This document shows positions 25,300 to 33,049 of a stretch of DNA of 64,000 nt, in pieces. A program made the translations under genes and the position numbers. The notes under the pieces are model-generated. The model was not told where the DNA came from, searched no databases, and saw nothing but the letters and a program-made list of their open reading frames with translations. Source of the stretch: Yoonia maricola (GTDB lineage Bacteria > Pseudomonadota > Alphaproteobacteria > Rhodobacterales > Rhodobacteraceae); contig NZ_PGTY01000001.1 in NCBI RefSeq assembly GCF_002797915.1, positions 310,001 through 374,000 of the forward strand. The letters are read 5' to 3'. Position 1 is the first letter of the stretch, and the number at the start of each line of letters is the position of its first letter.

Positions 25300-25363
25300 A
25301 TTTTGGTGGCCTTTCACTTAACAGATACCCTAGCCGATAAAATTACGTCGGGCAAAATATTCT

Positions 25364-25374
25364 CTTATTATAAG
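25364..25374. promoter_or_regulatory. Palindrome CTTAT-T-ATAAG in the XRE/kinase intergenic region
   Basis: A perfect 11-base palindrome in the AT-rich 240-base divergent region, about 65 bases upstream of the XRE gene. Candidate operator. Confidence 0.35.
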
Positions 25375-25494
25375 TTATAAAGCACCATTATTGCAGCAAG
25401 ATTGTCAGGATAACAAGGATACGACGCAATCTAGGCGGGTATTTCTCAATAATTGAACATAAATCCCACCTTAATTCGCCATAATTTGCACATT

Positions 25495-25511
25495 TTCTTA
25501 AATAATAAGAA
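25495..25511. promoter_or_regulatory. Inverted repeat TTCTTA-N5-TAAGAA upstream of the kinase gene
   Basis: Perfect 6-base arms 30 bases before the kinase start; they share the CTTA/TAAG core with the palindrome at 25364. Candidate operator near the promoter. Confidence 0.35.
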
Positions 25512-25540
25512 GCGTAGATGGTATGTAAGTGGTGTTTAGA

Positions 25541-27403
25541 ATGGCAAATATAAGCGAAAAAGTTCCGACCCTAGATGTTGCGGACGAGTTGCCTACCGGG
25601 ACCCAGCTTATGTCTGGGCAGTACGAGATTACCGGTTACCTGAATCATGGCGGTTTTGGCATCACCTATTTGGCGAACGATAGCCTGAACCGCCAAGTGG
25701 TTGTGAAAGAGTGCTTCCCTGGTTCACTTTGTCGCCGTAGCCGACTCGCGGTTCAGGCGCGCTCACGGGCGCATGTGAAAGATCTTGAAGGTGTCGTGCG
25801 GCTTTTTATGAAAGAAGCCCAAGCGCTATCAAAGCTTGCGCACCCCAATATTGTCGGCGTGCATCAGGTGTTCGAGGATCACGGTACCGCTTACATGGTG
25901 CTGGACTATGTTGATGGCGCCGATCTTCTGACCTACATCGAGAACGCAGGTAAGCAGCTTACGCCGGCACAGATCCGCACAATCTTGATGAAAGTTCTGG
26001 ACGCAATCGCATTTGTTCACGATGCAGGTGTGTTGCACCGCGACATTTCTCCCGACAATATTATCCTTACAAAGTCTCTTGAGCCTATTCTTATCGACTT
26101 TGGCGCGGCACGGCAGAAAGCAACAAAGACGACACAGGCATTGTCAGCTTTGCGTGTGGTGAAGGATGGCTATTCGCCGCAGGAATTCTATCTTGCCGGC
26201 AGCACACAGGCCCCGGCGAGCGACCTCTATTCGCTTGCTGCATCGTTTTATCATCTGATCTCGGGTGAAATTCCGCCAGACAGCCAGTTGCGCTTGACCG
26301 CTCATGTCTCAGAGCAGGGCGATCCTTACGTTCCGCTTGGCCAGAAAACAGATGCTTACGACGCAGAATTCTGCGCAGCAATTGACAAAGCATTGGCGAT
26401 TCTGCCCCGCGACCGCATACAGAATGCTGCGGAGTGGAAAGACATGTTGGAGGCAAAACCAGCCCCAAAGTCGAAAAAGGTGCTTTCCAAAGTTCCTTCG
26501 CGCCGTCTGAGCCGTCAAACACGTCAGATTGCAGCGCCTGCTAAGGTCAAGGCTGCAAAAACAAAAAGGAAGGCCAGCTTGCCTGCTTTGGCCATCGGCC
26601 TTGTGGCAGGCGGTGTCTTGGTTGCAGGCACGGTTCTTGCGCCATCCGTTTCAGACGATCAAACCTCAGTCACGGCACCGCCAGCCGTGCTTGAGACGGC
26701 AGCCGATATGACCCAAGACATAGCACCTGCCGTATCTGAGCCGGTTGAGACCACTCAAGCAGCGGCAACTATTCCCACCGTTACTGCTGCATCCACCACC
26801 ACATTGAGGGCTCAACCGGCGAACCTGCAAACTGATTGGGCGGACGGGCAGATCACACTTGGCTGGCGCGCCGATCTGCCATTTGTCTTCGATAGTGTTG
26901 GTTCGGTGCGGTCTGTTGACGAAGGTGTTACGTCTGTTCCCGTCGGGTCACGTCTGATGTCTGTCAATGGTCAGGCGGTTGATGACGTGAATATGGTCAT
27001 GGCCGCGATTGAAAACGCCGCCGCGGTGTCTGATGGTCAATCTGCGCAGTTTTCCTTTGTATGGGCCAGCCCCGATGGTGCTGATGTGTTTACGTCAGAG
27101 CTACGTGCTGACGTGCTATATCAGACCACCTTTGAAAGCGGCGTTGTGTTCGAGACACGTTATGTCGCAGGTAACTGGGTCACGCAGGTGACCGAAACAC
27201 CCCAAGTGCCTAATTTCGCCCTGCATGTCGGTGATGAGATAGTGGCGCTTGTTCCTGAAAATGAGCGGATCGACGGCGTCAGTTCGCTGGCCGAAGTCAC
27301 TGCACAGGCCTGGTCGCAGGATCGGACAGATTTGCAGTTCGCAGTACGCCGTAACAATACGCTTTGGATTGCTGATGTCAGCCTTGCTGGTGAAACTGGA
27401 TAA
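25541..27403 (+). CDS. Membrane-anchored Ser/Thr protein kinase with periplasmic PDZ-like region
   Basis: 620 residues. Hanks-type kinase domain at about 28-304: glycine loop NHGGFGITY (36-43), catalytic Lys56 in VVVKECFP, HRDISPDN with Asp168, and DFGAAR at 186-191. All catalytic residues are present; HRDIS replaces the common HRDLK. A basic, Lys/Arg-rich juxtamembrane segment (305-346) leads to one transmembrane helix (about 347-368). The outer part (about 430-620) looks like two PDZ-like halves (VPVGSRLMSVNGQAVDDVN and LHVGDEIVALVPENERIDG). The start at ATG 25541 is preferred to GTG 25529. The PP2C phosphatase gene begins two bases after its stop, a typical kinase/phosphatase pair. Substrates unknown; no type VI secretion genes are near. 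Confidence 0.9.
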   Translation: MANISEKVPTLDVADELPTGTQLMSGQYEITGYLNHGGFGITYLANDSLNRQVVVKECFPGSLCRRSRLAVQARSRAHVKDLEGVVRLFMKEAQALSKLAHPNIVGVHQVFEDHGTAYMVLDYVDGADLLTYIENAGKQLTPAQIRTILMKVLDAIAFVHDAGVLHRDISPDNIILTKSLEPILIDFGAARQKATKTTQALSALRVVKDGYSPQEFYLAGSTQAPASDLYSLAASFYHLISGEIPPDSQLRLTAHVSEQGDPYVPLGQKTDAYDAEFCAAIDKALAILPRDRIQNAAEWKDMLEAKPAPKSKKVLSKVPSRRLSRQTRQIAAPAKVKAAKTKRKASLPALAIGLVAGGVLVAGTVLAPSVSDDQTSVTAPPAVLETAADMTQDIAPAVSEPVETTQAAATIPTVTAASTTTLRAQPANLQTDWADGQITLGWRADLPFVFDSVGSVRSVDEGVTSVPVGSRLMSVNGQAVDDVNMVMAAIENAAAVSDGQSAQFSFVWASPDGADVFTSELRADVLYQTTFESGVVFETRYVAGNWVTQVTETPQVPNFALHVGDEIVALVPENERIDGVSSLAEVTAQAWSQDRTDLQFAVRRNNTLWIADVSLAGETG

Positions 27404-27405
27404 AG

Positions 27406-28392
27406 ATGATGAGTAAAGCTTTCGCATTTCAACTACGTCAATCGAAAGACGAGGACGCAAATTCCCGACCCAAGGTCGCGATCAAGGATCGGTTTGATAC
27501 ATCCACGATCATTGATATCGGTCGCAGACCCTATCAGCAGGATGCGATGGTCGCGAACTTCACCAGTGGTGATGATGTGGGCATTGGCGTGTTGGCTGAT
27601 GGGATGGGTGGCCACCTTGGGGGCGAAGTTGCCAGTAATATCGCAGCCAGTGCCGCATTTGCTGAAATCAAGACGCAATTGATCTCATGCAAGCTGGATG
27701 ATGAGGGTATCGCGAACGCGTTGAACAACGCGATCGACCGCGCCAATGATGTAATCGGGACCTATGTGGAAAACGATGCGCAGCTACGTGGCATGGGAAC
27801 GACCCTTGTCGTGATGCTCACCATTGGGCCCAATCTTTATTGGGCGTCAGTAGGTGACTCACCGCTTTATCTTTGCCGTGGCGGCAAGGTCCAGCGTTTG
27901 AACCAAGATCACTCGATGGCGCCGCAAATTGATGCGATGGTCGCGTCGGGCATGATGGACGAAGCTGATGGCAAGTCACACCCCCAGCGCAATGAACTGA
28001 CCTCGGCTGTTTGTGGTCGGGCGATTGCACATCGCGATTGTCCCAAGACATCAACACAGCTGCAAGCCGGGGATATCCTGATTTTGTCCAGCGACGGGCT
28101 GCAAACGATTTCCGATCTGGAAATTGGTGCCATCGCCCATCGCAAGCGCCGCAGCGATAGCGCGGACATTGCAGGCTCTCTGATGAAGGCGGTTCTAGGC
28201 GCCAATGTGGAAGAGCAGGACAATGTGTCGATCATGGTTGTGAAAATAAATGCCGACGATCCTGCTGCAGAGGTGCCCGAACGCCGTGACGCGCCTCTGT
28301 TGACCAGCACATCGGGACAAGCCGCCGCCAAAATGGGTGATCCTGATATCGAGGATGCGTCTGATTTATTGAACAAGGCATTGTTATTGTAA
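27406..28392 (+). CDS. PP2C-type Ser/Thr protein phosphatase
   Basis: 328 residues, soluble. PPM/PP2C metal-binding motifs are all visible: RRPYQQDA with Asp46, VLADGMGGHLGGE (63-73), the GMGTT turn, WASVGDSPLYL and the C-terminal EQDNVSIMVVK aspartate. It would remove phosphate added by the upstream kinase. Two ATGs in a row start the gene, two bases after the kinase stop. A hydrophilic C-terminal tail of about 45 residues follows the catalytic domain. Confidence 0.92.
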   Translation: MMSKAFAFQLRQSKDEDANSRPKVAIKDRFDTSTIIDIGRRPYQQDAMVANFTSGDDVGIGVLADGMGGHLGGEVASNIAASAAFAEIKTQLISCKLDDEGIANALNNAIDRANDVIGTYVENDAQLRGMGTTLVVMLTIGPNLYWASVGDSPLYLCRGGKVQRLNQDHSMAPQIDAMVASGMMDEADGKSHPQRNELTSAVCGRAIAHRDCPKTSTQLQAGDILILSSDGLQTISDLEIGAIAHRKRRSDSADIAGSLMKAVLGANVEEQDNVSIMVVKINADDPAAEVPERRDAPLLTSTSGQAAAKMGDPDIEDASDLLNKALLL

Positions 28393-28626
28393 TGTAATAT
28401 TGCTGCCGATCACGATGTAAACTGACTGCACAACGTATAGTAGATTCCATAGACAGTTACTGAAACGAAACAAAAGAGGTTGAAGGTTAGCACGTTAAAG
28501 AAATTGGATAAAAAACACGAGAAAAGTCACTGAATTCCCGTAGTTTTTCCTTTCCAAGACTTAATGTCGCCCACCTGTTGAGATCAACCTGTCGTAATAC
28601 AAATATGAAAGCGAGTACTGGACCAA

Positions 28627-28839
28627 ATGATTGTTTATTCACACCGTTTTACTGGCGTCCTTCAGCAGATGGTTGTCGAGTTGGGACTTGATATGATCCT
28701 GTCCGATGAAAACTCGCCAGTCTCATTGACGGACAACGAGGCAATGCTGACAGATGTTGCCAATGGCATGGGTGTAGACCTGAAAAAAGTCGCCGCCGCA
28801 AATGGCAGCGTGTTGTTCAAGTTCCAACGGCGGCAGTAA
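28627..28839 (+). CDS. Small protein of the kinase/BLUF cluster, unknown
   Basis: 70 residues, acidic middle and basic end, no membrane segment. No family recognised. The ribosome site at ATG 28627 is weak; ATG 28669 is an alternative that would leave 56 residues. The reading frame is supported by its stop overlapping the next start (TAATG at 28837-28841), a pattern of translational coupling. About 230 bases separate it from the phosphatase gene, enough for an internal promoter. Confidence 0.6.
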   Translation: MIVYSHRFTGVLQQMVVELGLDMILSDENSPVSLTDNEAMLTDVANGMGVDLKKVAAANGSVLFKFQRRQ

Positions 28840-29528
28840 TGACAGCAAAGCCACATATAGATGGTACGGCGCGTGCGCGCGCTGGTGTACCGCTCGCGCG
28901 GGCGCAGCGGTTGGCCGAGAAAGCCGATGCCAAAAGCCGTTCTGATAAGTCTTTCCTTCCACTTATCAGCGCGATTCTTGGCTTGGCTGTGCTTGGTACC
29001 GCTGGCTATTTCTATAGCGGTTCCGGTGTGTCACCCGCGGTGGATGCTGCTAAGGTATCTGTTGTCAGTTCGGCTGATACCGCTGATCAGTCAGCCGTCC
29101 TAAATGCATCGCCGCTTGAAGAGACTGTCGAGCGTACTGTAGCCGCTGTCCCAGAGAAACCAGAAGCAGTGGTCGCAAATGTAGATCCAACGGCACCATT
29201 GGCGCCACGTCCCGCGCTTGCGCCGTGTGTGCAATCTGTTGAACAGCAACTGTTCAGTCTGCACAATGCCAATGACCAAGGGGCAGTCTGGGATGTCAAA
29301 CGGCAGCATATCCGCGATGCCGTACAGTCCGTGCTTGATTGCGATGTGGCAAGCTTTGATTTGACAGGCGATTTTGAACTCGCGGCCTCTGATCTAGCAG
29401 ATCTTCAGATCAACTGGGACCGGTCCGCCGCAAACCTGAAACTCACAGTCGTTGATAGTGTCGCGCCTGCCGCGCAAGACGTGGCCTATACTGATGATGG
29501 CCAACCTATCGCATTTATTGTCAACTAA
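28839..29528 (+). CDS. Single-pass membrane protein of the kinase/BLUF cluster, unknown
   Basis: 229 residues. A basic cytoplasmic N-terminus of about 42 residues, rich in Ala and Arg, precedes one transmembrane helix (about 44-62, FLPLISAILGLAVLGTAGYFY). A Pro/Ala/Val-rich linker follows, then a periplasmic domain (about 125-229) with two cysteines (APCVQSVEQQLF and VLDCDVASF) that may be disulfide bonded. No family recognised. Coupled to the preceding small gene by TAATG and followed after 15 bases by the next gene. Confidence 0.7.
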   Translation: MTAKPHIDGTARARAGVPLARAQRLAEKADAKSRSDKSFLPLISAILGLAVLGTAGYFYSGSGVSPAVDAAKVSVVSSADTADQSAVLNASPLEETVERTVAAVPEKPEAVVANVDPTAPLAPRPALAPCVQSVEQQLFSLHNANDQGAVWDVKRQHIRDAVQSVLDCDVASFDLTGDFELAASDLADLQINWDRSAANLKLTVVDSVAPAAQDVAYTDDGQPIAFIVN

Positions 29529-29543
29529 CCGGAGGCCGTTTCA

Positions 29544-29915
29544 ATGGAAAACTTGCCCGACTTCGACACGATCCTGACCGCACTTACTGATTGGACGGCA
29601 CGCATCCTGAGCATTGAATTGCCAATACCGGATGCCGCACTGGTTTTGGCGTTCGTACTGATGGCCTATGCGCTGCGCCTGAATACGCGCGCGATCAAAG
29701 AAGATGTGCGTGCAGATATCGAAGAAATCTACCAGGCCGAGCTTTTGCTGGCGAACCGCCGCACCCAGCAAGCCAAAGGCGATTTACGTAAAGCGCAGAT
29801 GGAGATCGAGCGAGAGCGTCAGAAACGCCGCCGTGAAGCTGTGCGCAACGACTCAACCCGCCGTGTCCACGGGCCCCGCCTTGTTGAGGCCGCCCAAAAC
29901 TTCCAGCAAGTCTAG
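29544..29915 (+). CDS. Membrane-anchored coiled-coil protein of the kinase/BLUF cluster, unknown
   Basis: 123 residues with a clear GGAGG ribosome site. A hydrophobic segment (about 31-46, ALVLAFVLMAYALRL) is followed by a long charged helix (about 50-105) with heptad-like repeats and many Arg, Lys and Glu, ending in a basic tail. The predicted form is a membrane anchor with a cytoplasmic coiled coil, suitable as an adaptor or phosphorylation target. Not assigned to a family. It lies 49 bases before the BLUF gene. Confidence 0.7.
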   Translation: MENLPDFDTILTALTDWTARILSIELPIPDAALVLAFVLMAYALRLNTRAIKEDVRADIEEIYQAELLLANRRTQQAKGDLRKAQMEIERERQKRRREAVRNDSTRRVHGPRLVEAAQNFQQV

Positions 29916-29964
29916 CGCTTGTCTGGCATCACCCTGATTTAACGAATGAACTGGAGCTAAGAAA

Positions 29965-30378
29965 ATGAACCTGACACGTCTTGTGTACTACAGCCAGCGC
30001 AACCCTTCCCTCAGCCTGAATATGGAAGAATTGCTTGAGGTTTGTAAGCGGAACAATGCGGCCATGAATGTGACCGGCATCCTGCATTACAACGGCAACT
30101 ACTTTTTGCAGGTGCTTGAAGGCGGTCGCGCCGAGGTCAGTGCGATCTATCACCGCATTGCGGCCGACCCACGCCACGTCAATATCATCCTGATGTCCGC
30201 GTCAGACGTGCGTGAACGTATCTTCCCAACATGGTCGATGGGTTTGCATGAAGGCATGGGCGAAGAAACCAAGCAGATCTTCCTGCGTTACTTCCCCAGC
30301 AACAACGTCAACCCCGAGGCTGTCAGCGTTGATAGCCTGCTGGACTTTCTGCAGGACGTATCGACAGAGCTTTCCTGA
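29965..30378 (+). CDS. Short BLUF-domain blue-light sensor protein
   Basis: 137 residues, a stand-alone BLUF domain (about 1-95) plus a C-terminal helical cap, as in PixD/Slr1694 proteins. The residues needed for the flavin photocycle are in place: Tyr8 (RLVYYS, equal to AppA Tyr21), Asn31 (Asn45), Gln49 in YFLQVLEGG (Gln63) and Trp90 in FPTWSM (Trp104). Such proteins bind FAD and change partner binding under blue light. GGAG precedes the ATG. It is the last gene of the series that starts with the kinase and is followed by a perfect 15-base hairpin. It has no output domain, so it must act on a partner, possibly one encoded upstream. Confidence 0.93.
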   Translation: MNLTRLVYYSQRNPSLSLNMEELLEVCKRNNAAMNVTGILHYNGNYFLQVLEGGRAEVSAIYHRIAADPRHVNIILMSASDVRERIFPTWSMGLHEGMGEETKQIFLRYFPSNNVNPEAVSVDSLLDFLQDVSTELS

Positions 30379-30422
30379 GTATCGCGCGCTTGATGGCCAA
30401 GGTCATCTCGCGCCCATTCACT

Positions 30423-30478
30423 GCTGAACTCATACGCATTTAAATCAACGGCGTATGAGTTCAGCGGGCTAGTTTTTA
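30423..30478 (+). terminator. Terminator-like hairpin after the BLUF gene
   Basis: GCTGAACTCATACGC (30423-30437) and its exact complement (30451-30465) form a perfect 15-base stem with a 13-base loop, followed by GGGCTAGTTTTTA. The T-run is offset by a few bases. Confidence 0.7.
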
Positions 30479-30614
30479 CACCATGCTGCCGCGTCGCGGG
30501 TCACCGCGAACGCGATCCTATGTGCGTTCTTGCACGTTACCTCTTTGCGGGGAAATCTATCTTTCATGCTCTTAAGGTCTATCTAAAGCTCTACAACCAC
30601 TTTGGAGAGTCGAG

Positions 30615-31553
30615 ATGAGCTGGAATCCTGCACTTGATCCTGATTGCCCCACTGGTGATGCCGTTGATGCAATCGAAACTGTTATCGTCCCCCGCGCGCG
30701 CGATCTGGGCGGGTTTGAGGTTCGCCGCGCCCTGCCTGCGCCCCGCCGTCAGATGGTTGGGCCGTTTATTTTTTTTGATCAGATGGGACCGGCGGAGTTT
30801 ATCACTGGTCAGGGCATTGACGTGCGCCCGCACCCCCACATTGGCTTGGCGACAGTGACTTACCTGCACCGTGGGGCGATCCACCACCGCGATAGTCTGG
30901 GGACTGATCAATGGATCGAACCAGGGGCAATGAACCTGATGATTTCCGGGCATGGCATTACGCATTCCGAGCGGATGGATGGCGAGGCGTTGAAGAAACC
31001 GCAAAGCCTGTTTGGCATTCAATCATGGATTGCTTTGCCCAAAGGGGCCGAGGATCGCGAGGCGGCGTTCATTCATGCGCCCAAGGGTGATCTGCCTATG
31101 ATGGAAGGCGAAGGCAAACAGGTGCGCCTGATTATGGGCGACGCCTATGGTGAGCGCGCGCCTGTCGAAACCCCGTCAGAGATGTTTTACCTTGATGCCG
31201 TGCTGGAACCGGGGGCAGGGCTGCCCTTGCCCGACAATCATGAAGACCGCGGTGCCTATGTTCTTGAAGGCGCTGTAGAAATCGCAGGTCAGACCTATGA
31301 TCAAGGCCGCATGATGGTGTTCCGCCCCGGTGACCGGGTCAGCATGAAAGCAGGCCCACAGGGGGGGCGCGTGATGCTTTTGGGTGGTGCGACCATGGAA
31401 GGCGAAAGGTACATCTGGTGGAATTTCGTGGCCTCCAGCAAGGAACGGATCGAAGAGGCGAAAGAGGCCTGGCGCGCGGGTGACTGGCAAAATGGCCGCT
31501 TTCAATTGCCGCCCGGCGATGACGCGGAATTTATTCCGCTACCAGACCGCTAA
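30615..31553 (+). CDS. Pirin family protein
   Basis: 312 residues with two cupin domains. The N-terminal metal site is complete: RPHPHIGLATVTYLHRG with its histidines, and GHGITHSER with the last His and Glu. The C-terminal cupin (about 180-290) lacks such ligands, as usual. Bacterial pirins are iron-binding; some show quercetin dioxygenase activity or affect pyruvate metabolism, but the role here is open. GGAGAG precedes the ATG. Confidence 0.93.
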   Translation: MSWNPALDPDCPTGDAVDAIETVIVPRARDLGGFEVRRALPAPRRQMVGPFIFFDQMGPAEFITGQGIDVRPHPHIGLATVTYLHRGAIHHRDSLGTDQWIEPGAMNLMISGHGITHSERMDGEALKKPQSLFGIQSWIALPKGAEDREAAFIHAPKGDLPMMEGEGKQVRLIMGDAYGERAPVETPSEMFYLDAVLEPGAGLPLPDNHEDRGAYVLEGAVEIAGQTYDQGRMMVFRPGDRVSMKAGPQGGRVMLLGGATMEGERYIWWNFVASSKERIEEAKEAWRAGDWQNGRFQLPPGDDAEFIPLPDR

Positions 31554-31624
31554 GGGCGCTTGACGGGGGCCGCGCGCGCACTTAGAAGCGGCCCACGTTC
31601 AGCGCAAGTTGAACAAGCAGATGC

Positions 31625-31701
31625 GCGGTTGTAGCTCAGCTGGTTAGAGTACCGGCCTGTCACGCCGGGGGTCGCGGGTTCGAGCCCCGTCAACCGCGCC
31701 A
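31625..31701 (+). tRNA. tRNA-Asp (anticodon GTC), copy 1
   Basis: 77 bases with encoded CCA. Acceptor GCGGTTG pairs with CAACCGC; anticodon arm CCGGC-CTGTCAC-GCCGG gives GTC; T-loop TTCGAGC; discriminator G, as expected for tRNA-Asp and a substrate for queuosine modification by Tgt. Confidence 0.97.
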
Positions 31702-31998
31702 CTGCCTTTTCCCTTGAGAATGAATAGGTCATGCAACGGGGTATCCGGCTTAACGCGGGGTTTTGCCTGTTGGCAGGTTAAAAGCGCTATTTTGCGGCTT
31801 TTGATCAGTGCAGAACCCGTACAGATCGCGTACATAACCTGTACATAAGAATGTACAGGTATTGCCGCGTTAACGCAGCGCACGGTGCAGAATCTTAACG
31901 ATCTGTGAATTCCTTGATGGCCGACGTGGAAAAACAGTCCCGCTACGCAGATTTGACGTTGACGCCCCGCGATTGCGCGATTATCCCGCCCGATACGC
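31702..31998. other. Spacer between the two tRNA-Asp genes
   Basis: 297 bases without a convincing gene. It contains the inverted repeat CCTGTACAT-AAGA-ATGTACAGG at 31838-31859 and two further GTACA words just before it (31819 and 31830), plus two GTTAACGC/TTAACGC words. ORFs read through it on the reverse strand run into the tRNA genes and are not real. Confidence 0.5.
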
Positions 31999-32075
31999 GC
32001 GGTTGTAGCTCAGCTGGTTAGAGTACCGGCCTGTCACGCCGGGGGTCGCGGGTTCGAGCCCCGTCAACCGCGCCA
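31999..32075 (+). tRNA. tRNA-Asp (anticodon GTC), copy 2
   Basis: Identical in sequence to copy 1 across all 77 bases and a few flanking bases (GC before, CT after), 374 bases downstream. The two copies probably arose by local duplication or are kept identical by gene conversion. Confidence 0.97.
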
Positions 32076-32188
32076 CTTTTCTGCAAAATTTTTGGATCAA
32101 CGCACATGCGACGAATGTCCCGTGCGGCTTTGCATGATCAGGATGCTTTGGCACTAATATTGCCGAAGCAGGAACCCTTTGCCGTTCA

Positions 32189-33022
32189 TCATTTGGACGC
32201 ATCTGTCATGATGGCATCAATCGCCGACTTCGCTTCTTCCTTAAGTCGTAGTGTTTGTGCCAAAACCTCTTCTGCCTTGTGGAAGTCCAGCGCAAAGAAA
32301 GCATCAACCGGTGGGCGCAGAAGGATAGTATTGGGAAACTTCGACGCATTTGATCTGACAATGGCTTGCTGCATCATCTGCCCTGCGGCATAGCTAACGT
32401 CGAACATGCTGGGGCGCTTGGTTTTGTCCCCGGTTACACCACCAGACACGTCCACAGCGATCACGTGGTCAGCAAGGCCTTGCACGATGTCGATAGGGCA
32501 TGGGTCCGTCGCATTTCCGTCAATGTAGAACCGGCCATCGCGTTCAACCGGCAGGAACACGGCCGGAATGGCGGAAGATGCGGCCATGGCGAACCGCAGA
32601 TCGCCCGTTTCCAGAACTGTCGCACAGGCCCCGTAATAGTCCGTTGCAGAGATTTTCAGAGGAATTTCGAGCTCTTCGAAAGTGCGCGGGAAATCCTCTG
32701 GCAAGATACCTTCCAGCATCCGTTCCAGATTGAACTGGCCAATGCGGGGTCCTCCATCTTTGAAGAATGCCTTGATACTATCGGGTCCGGCGCTGAACAG
32801 ATCCCACATCAGACTGAGCGGGTCTTTCAGGACGCTCTTGATATGATCCTGAAGGTCCTTTGCGGTTAATCCTGCGCAATAGGCTGCGCCAATGATCCCG
32901 CCGATTGACGCGCCTGACACAGCGACCGGGCGCACGCCCAGCTCCTCCATGGCGCTGATCACATGGATATGTGCGAGCCCTCGGGCGCCTCCAGCCCCGA
33001 GGGCCAATGCTATCGTCTGCAT
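32189..33022 (-). CDS. Patatin-like phospholipase (RssA-type)
   Basis: 277 residues. The oxyanion loop GAGGARGLAH is at 9-18, the nucleophile Ser39 in SGASIGG, and the catalytic aspartate Asp168 in YIDGNATDP (DGN rather than the usual DGG or DGA). No signal peptide, so it is cytoplasmic or membrane-associated. Members hydrolyse acyl esters of phospholipids; the substrate here is unknown. It lies 27 bases downstream of the M20 peptidase gene and may be cotranscribed. Confidence 0.9.
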   Translation of the reverse strand: MQTIALALGAGGARGLAHIHVISAMEELGVRPVAVSGASIGGIIGAAYCAGLTAKDLQDHIKSVLKDPLSLMWDLFSAGPDSIKAFFKDGGPRIGQFNLERMLEGILPEDFPRTFEELEIPLKISATDYYGACATVLETGDLRFAMAASSAIPAVFLPVERDGRFYIDGNATDPCPIDIVQGLADHVIAVDVSGGVTGDKTKRPSMFDVSYAAGQMMQQAIVRSNASKFPNTILLRPPVDAFFALDFHKAEEVLAQTLRLKEEAKSAIDAIMTDASK

Positions 33023-33049
33023 TGTCTTGCCGCGTCCTTTGTCAGTGTT

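Noticed and set aside
25541..28392. Kinase/phosphatase pair as part of a type VI secretion cluster
   Set aside because: No Tss, Hcp, VgrG, ClpV or FHA genes are anywhere in the window.
31625..32075. tRNA-Asp duplication as an attachment site of an integrated element
   Set aside because: Only 297 bases lie between the copies, with no integrase or cargo; listed as a duplication only.
31550..32202. Reverse-strand ORFs with ARLTGLEPATPGVTGRYSNQLSYNRA-type ends
   Set aside because: They are translations through the tRNA-Asp genes, a well-known false-ORF pattern.
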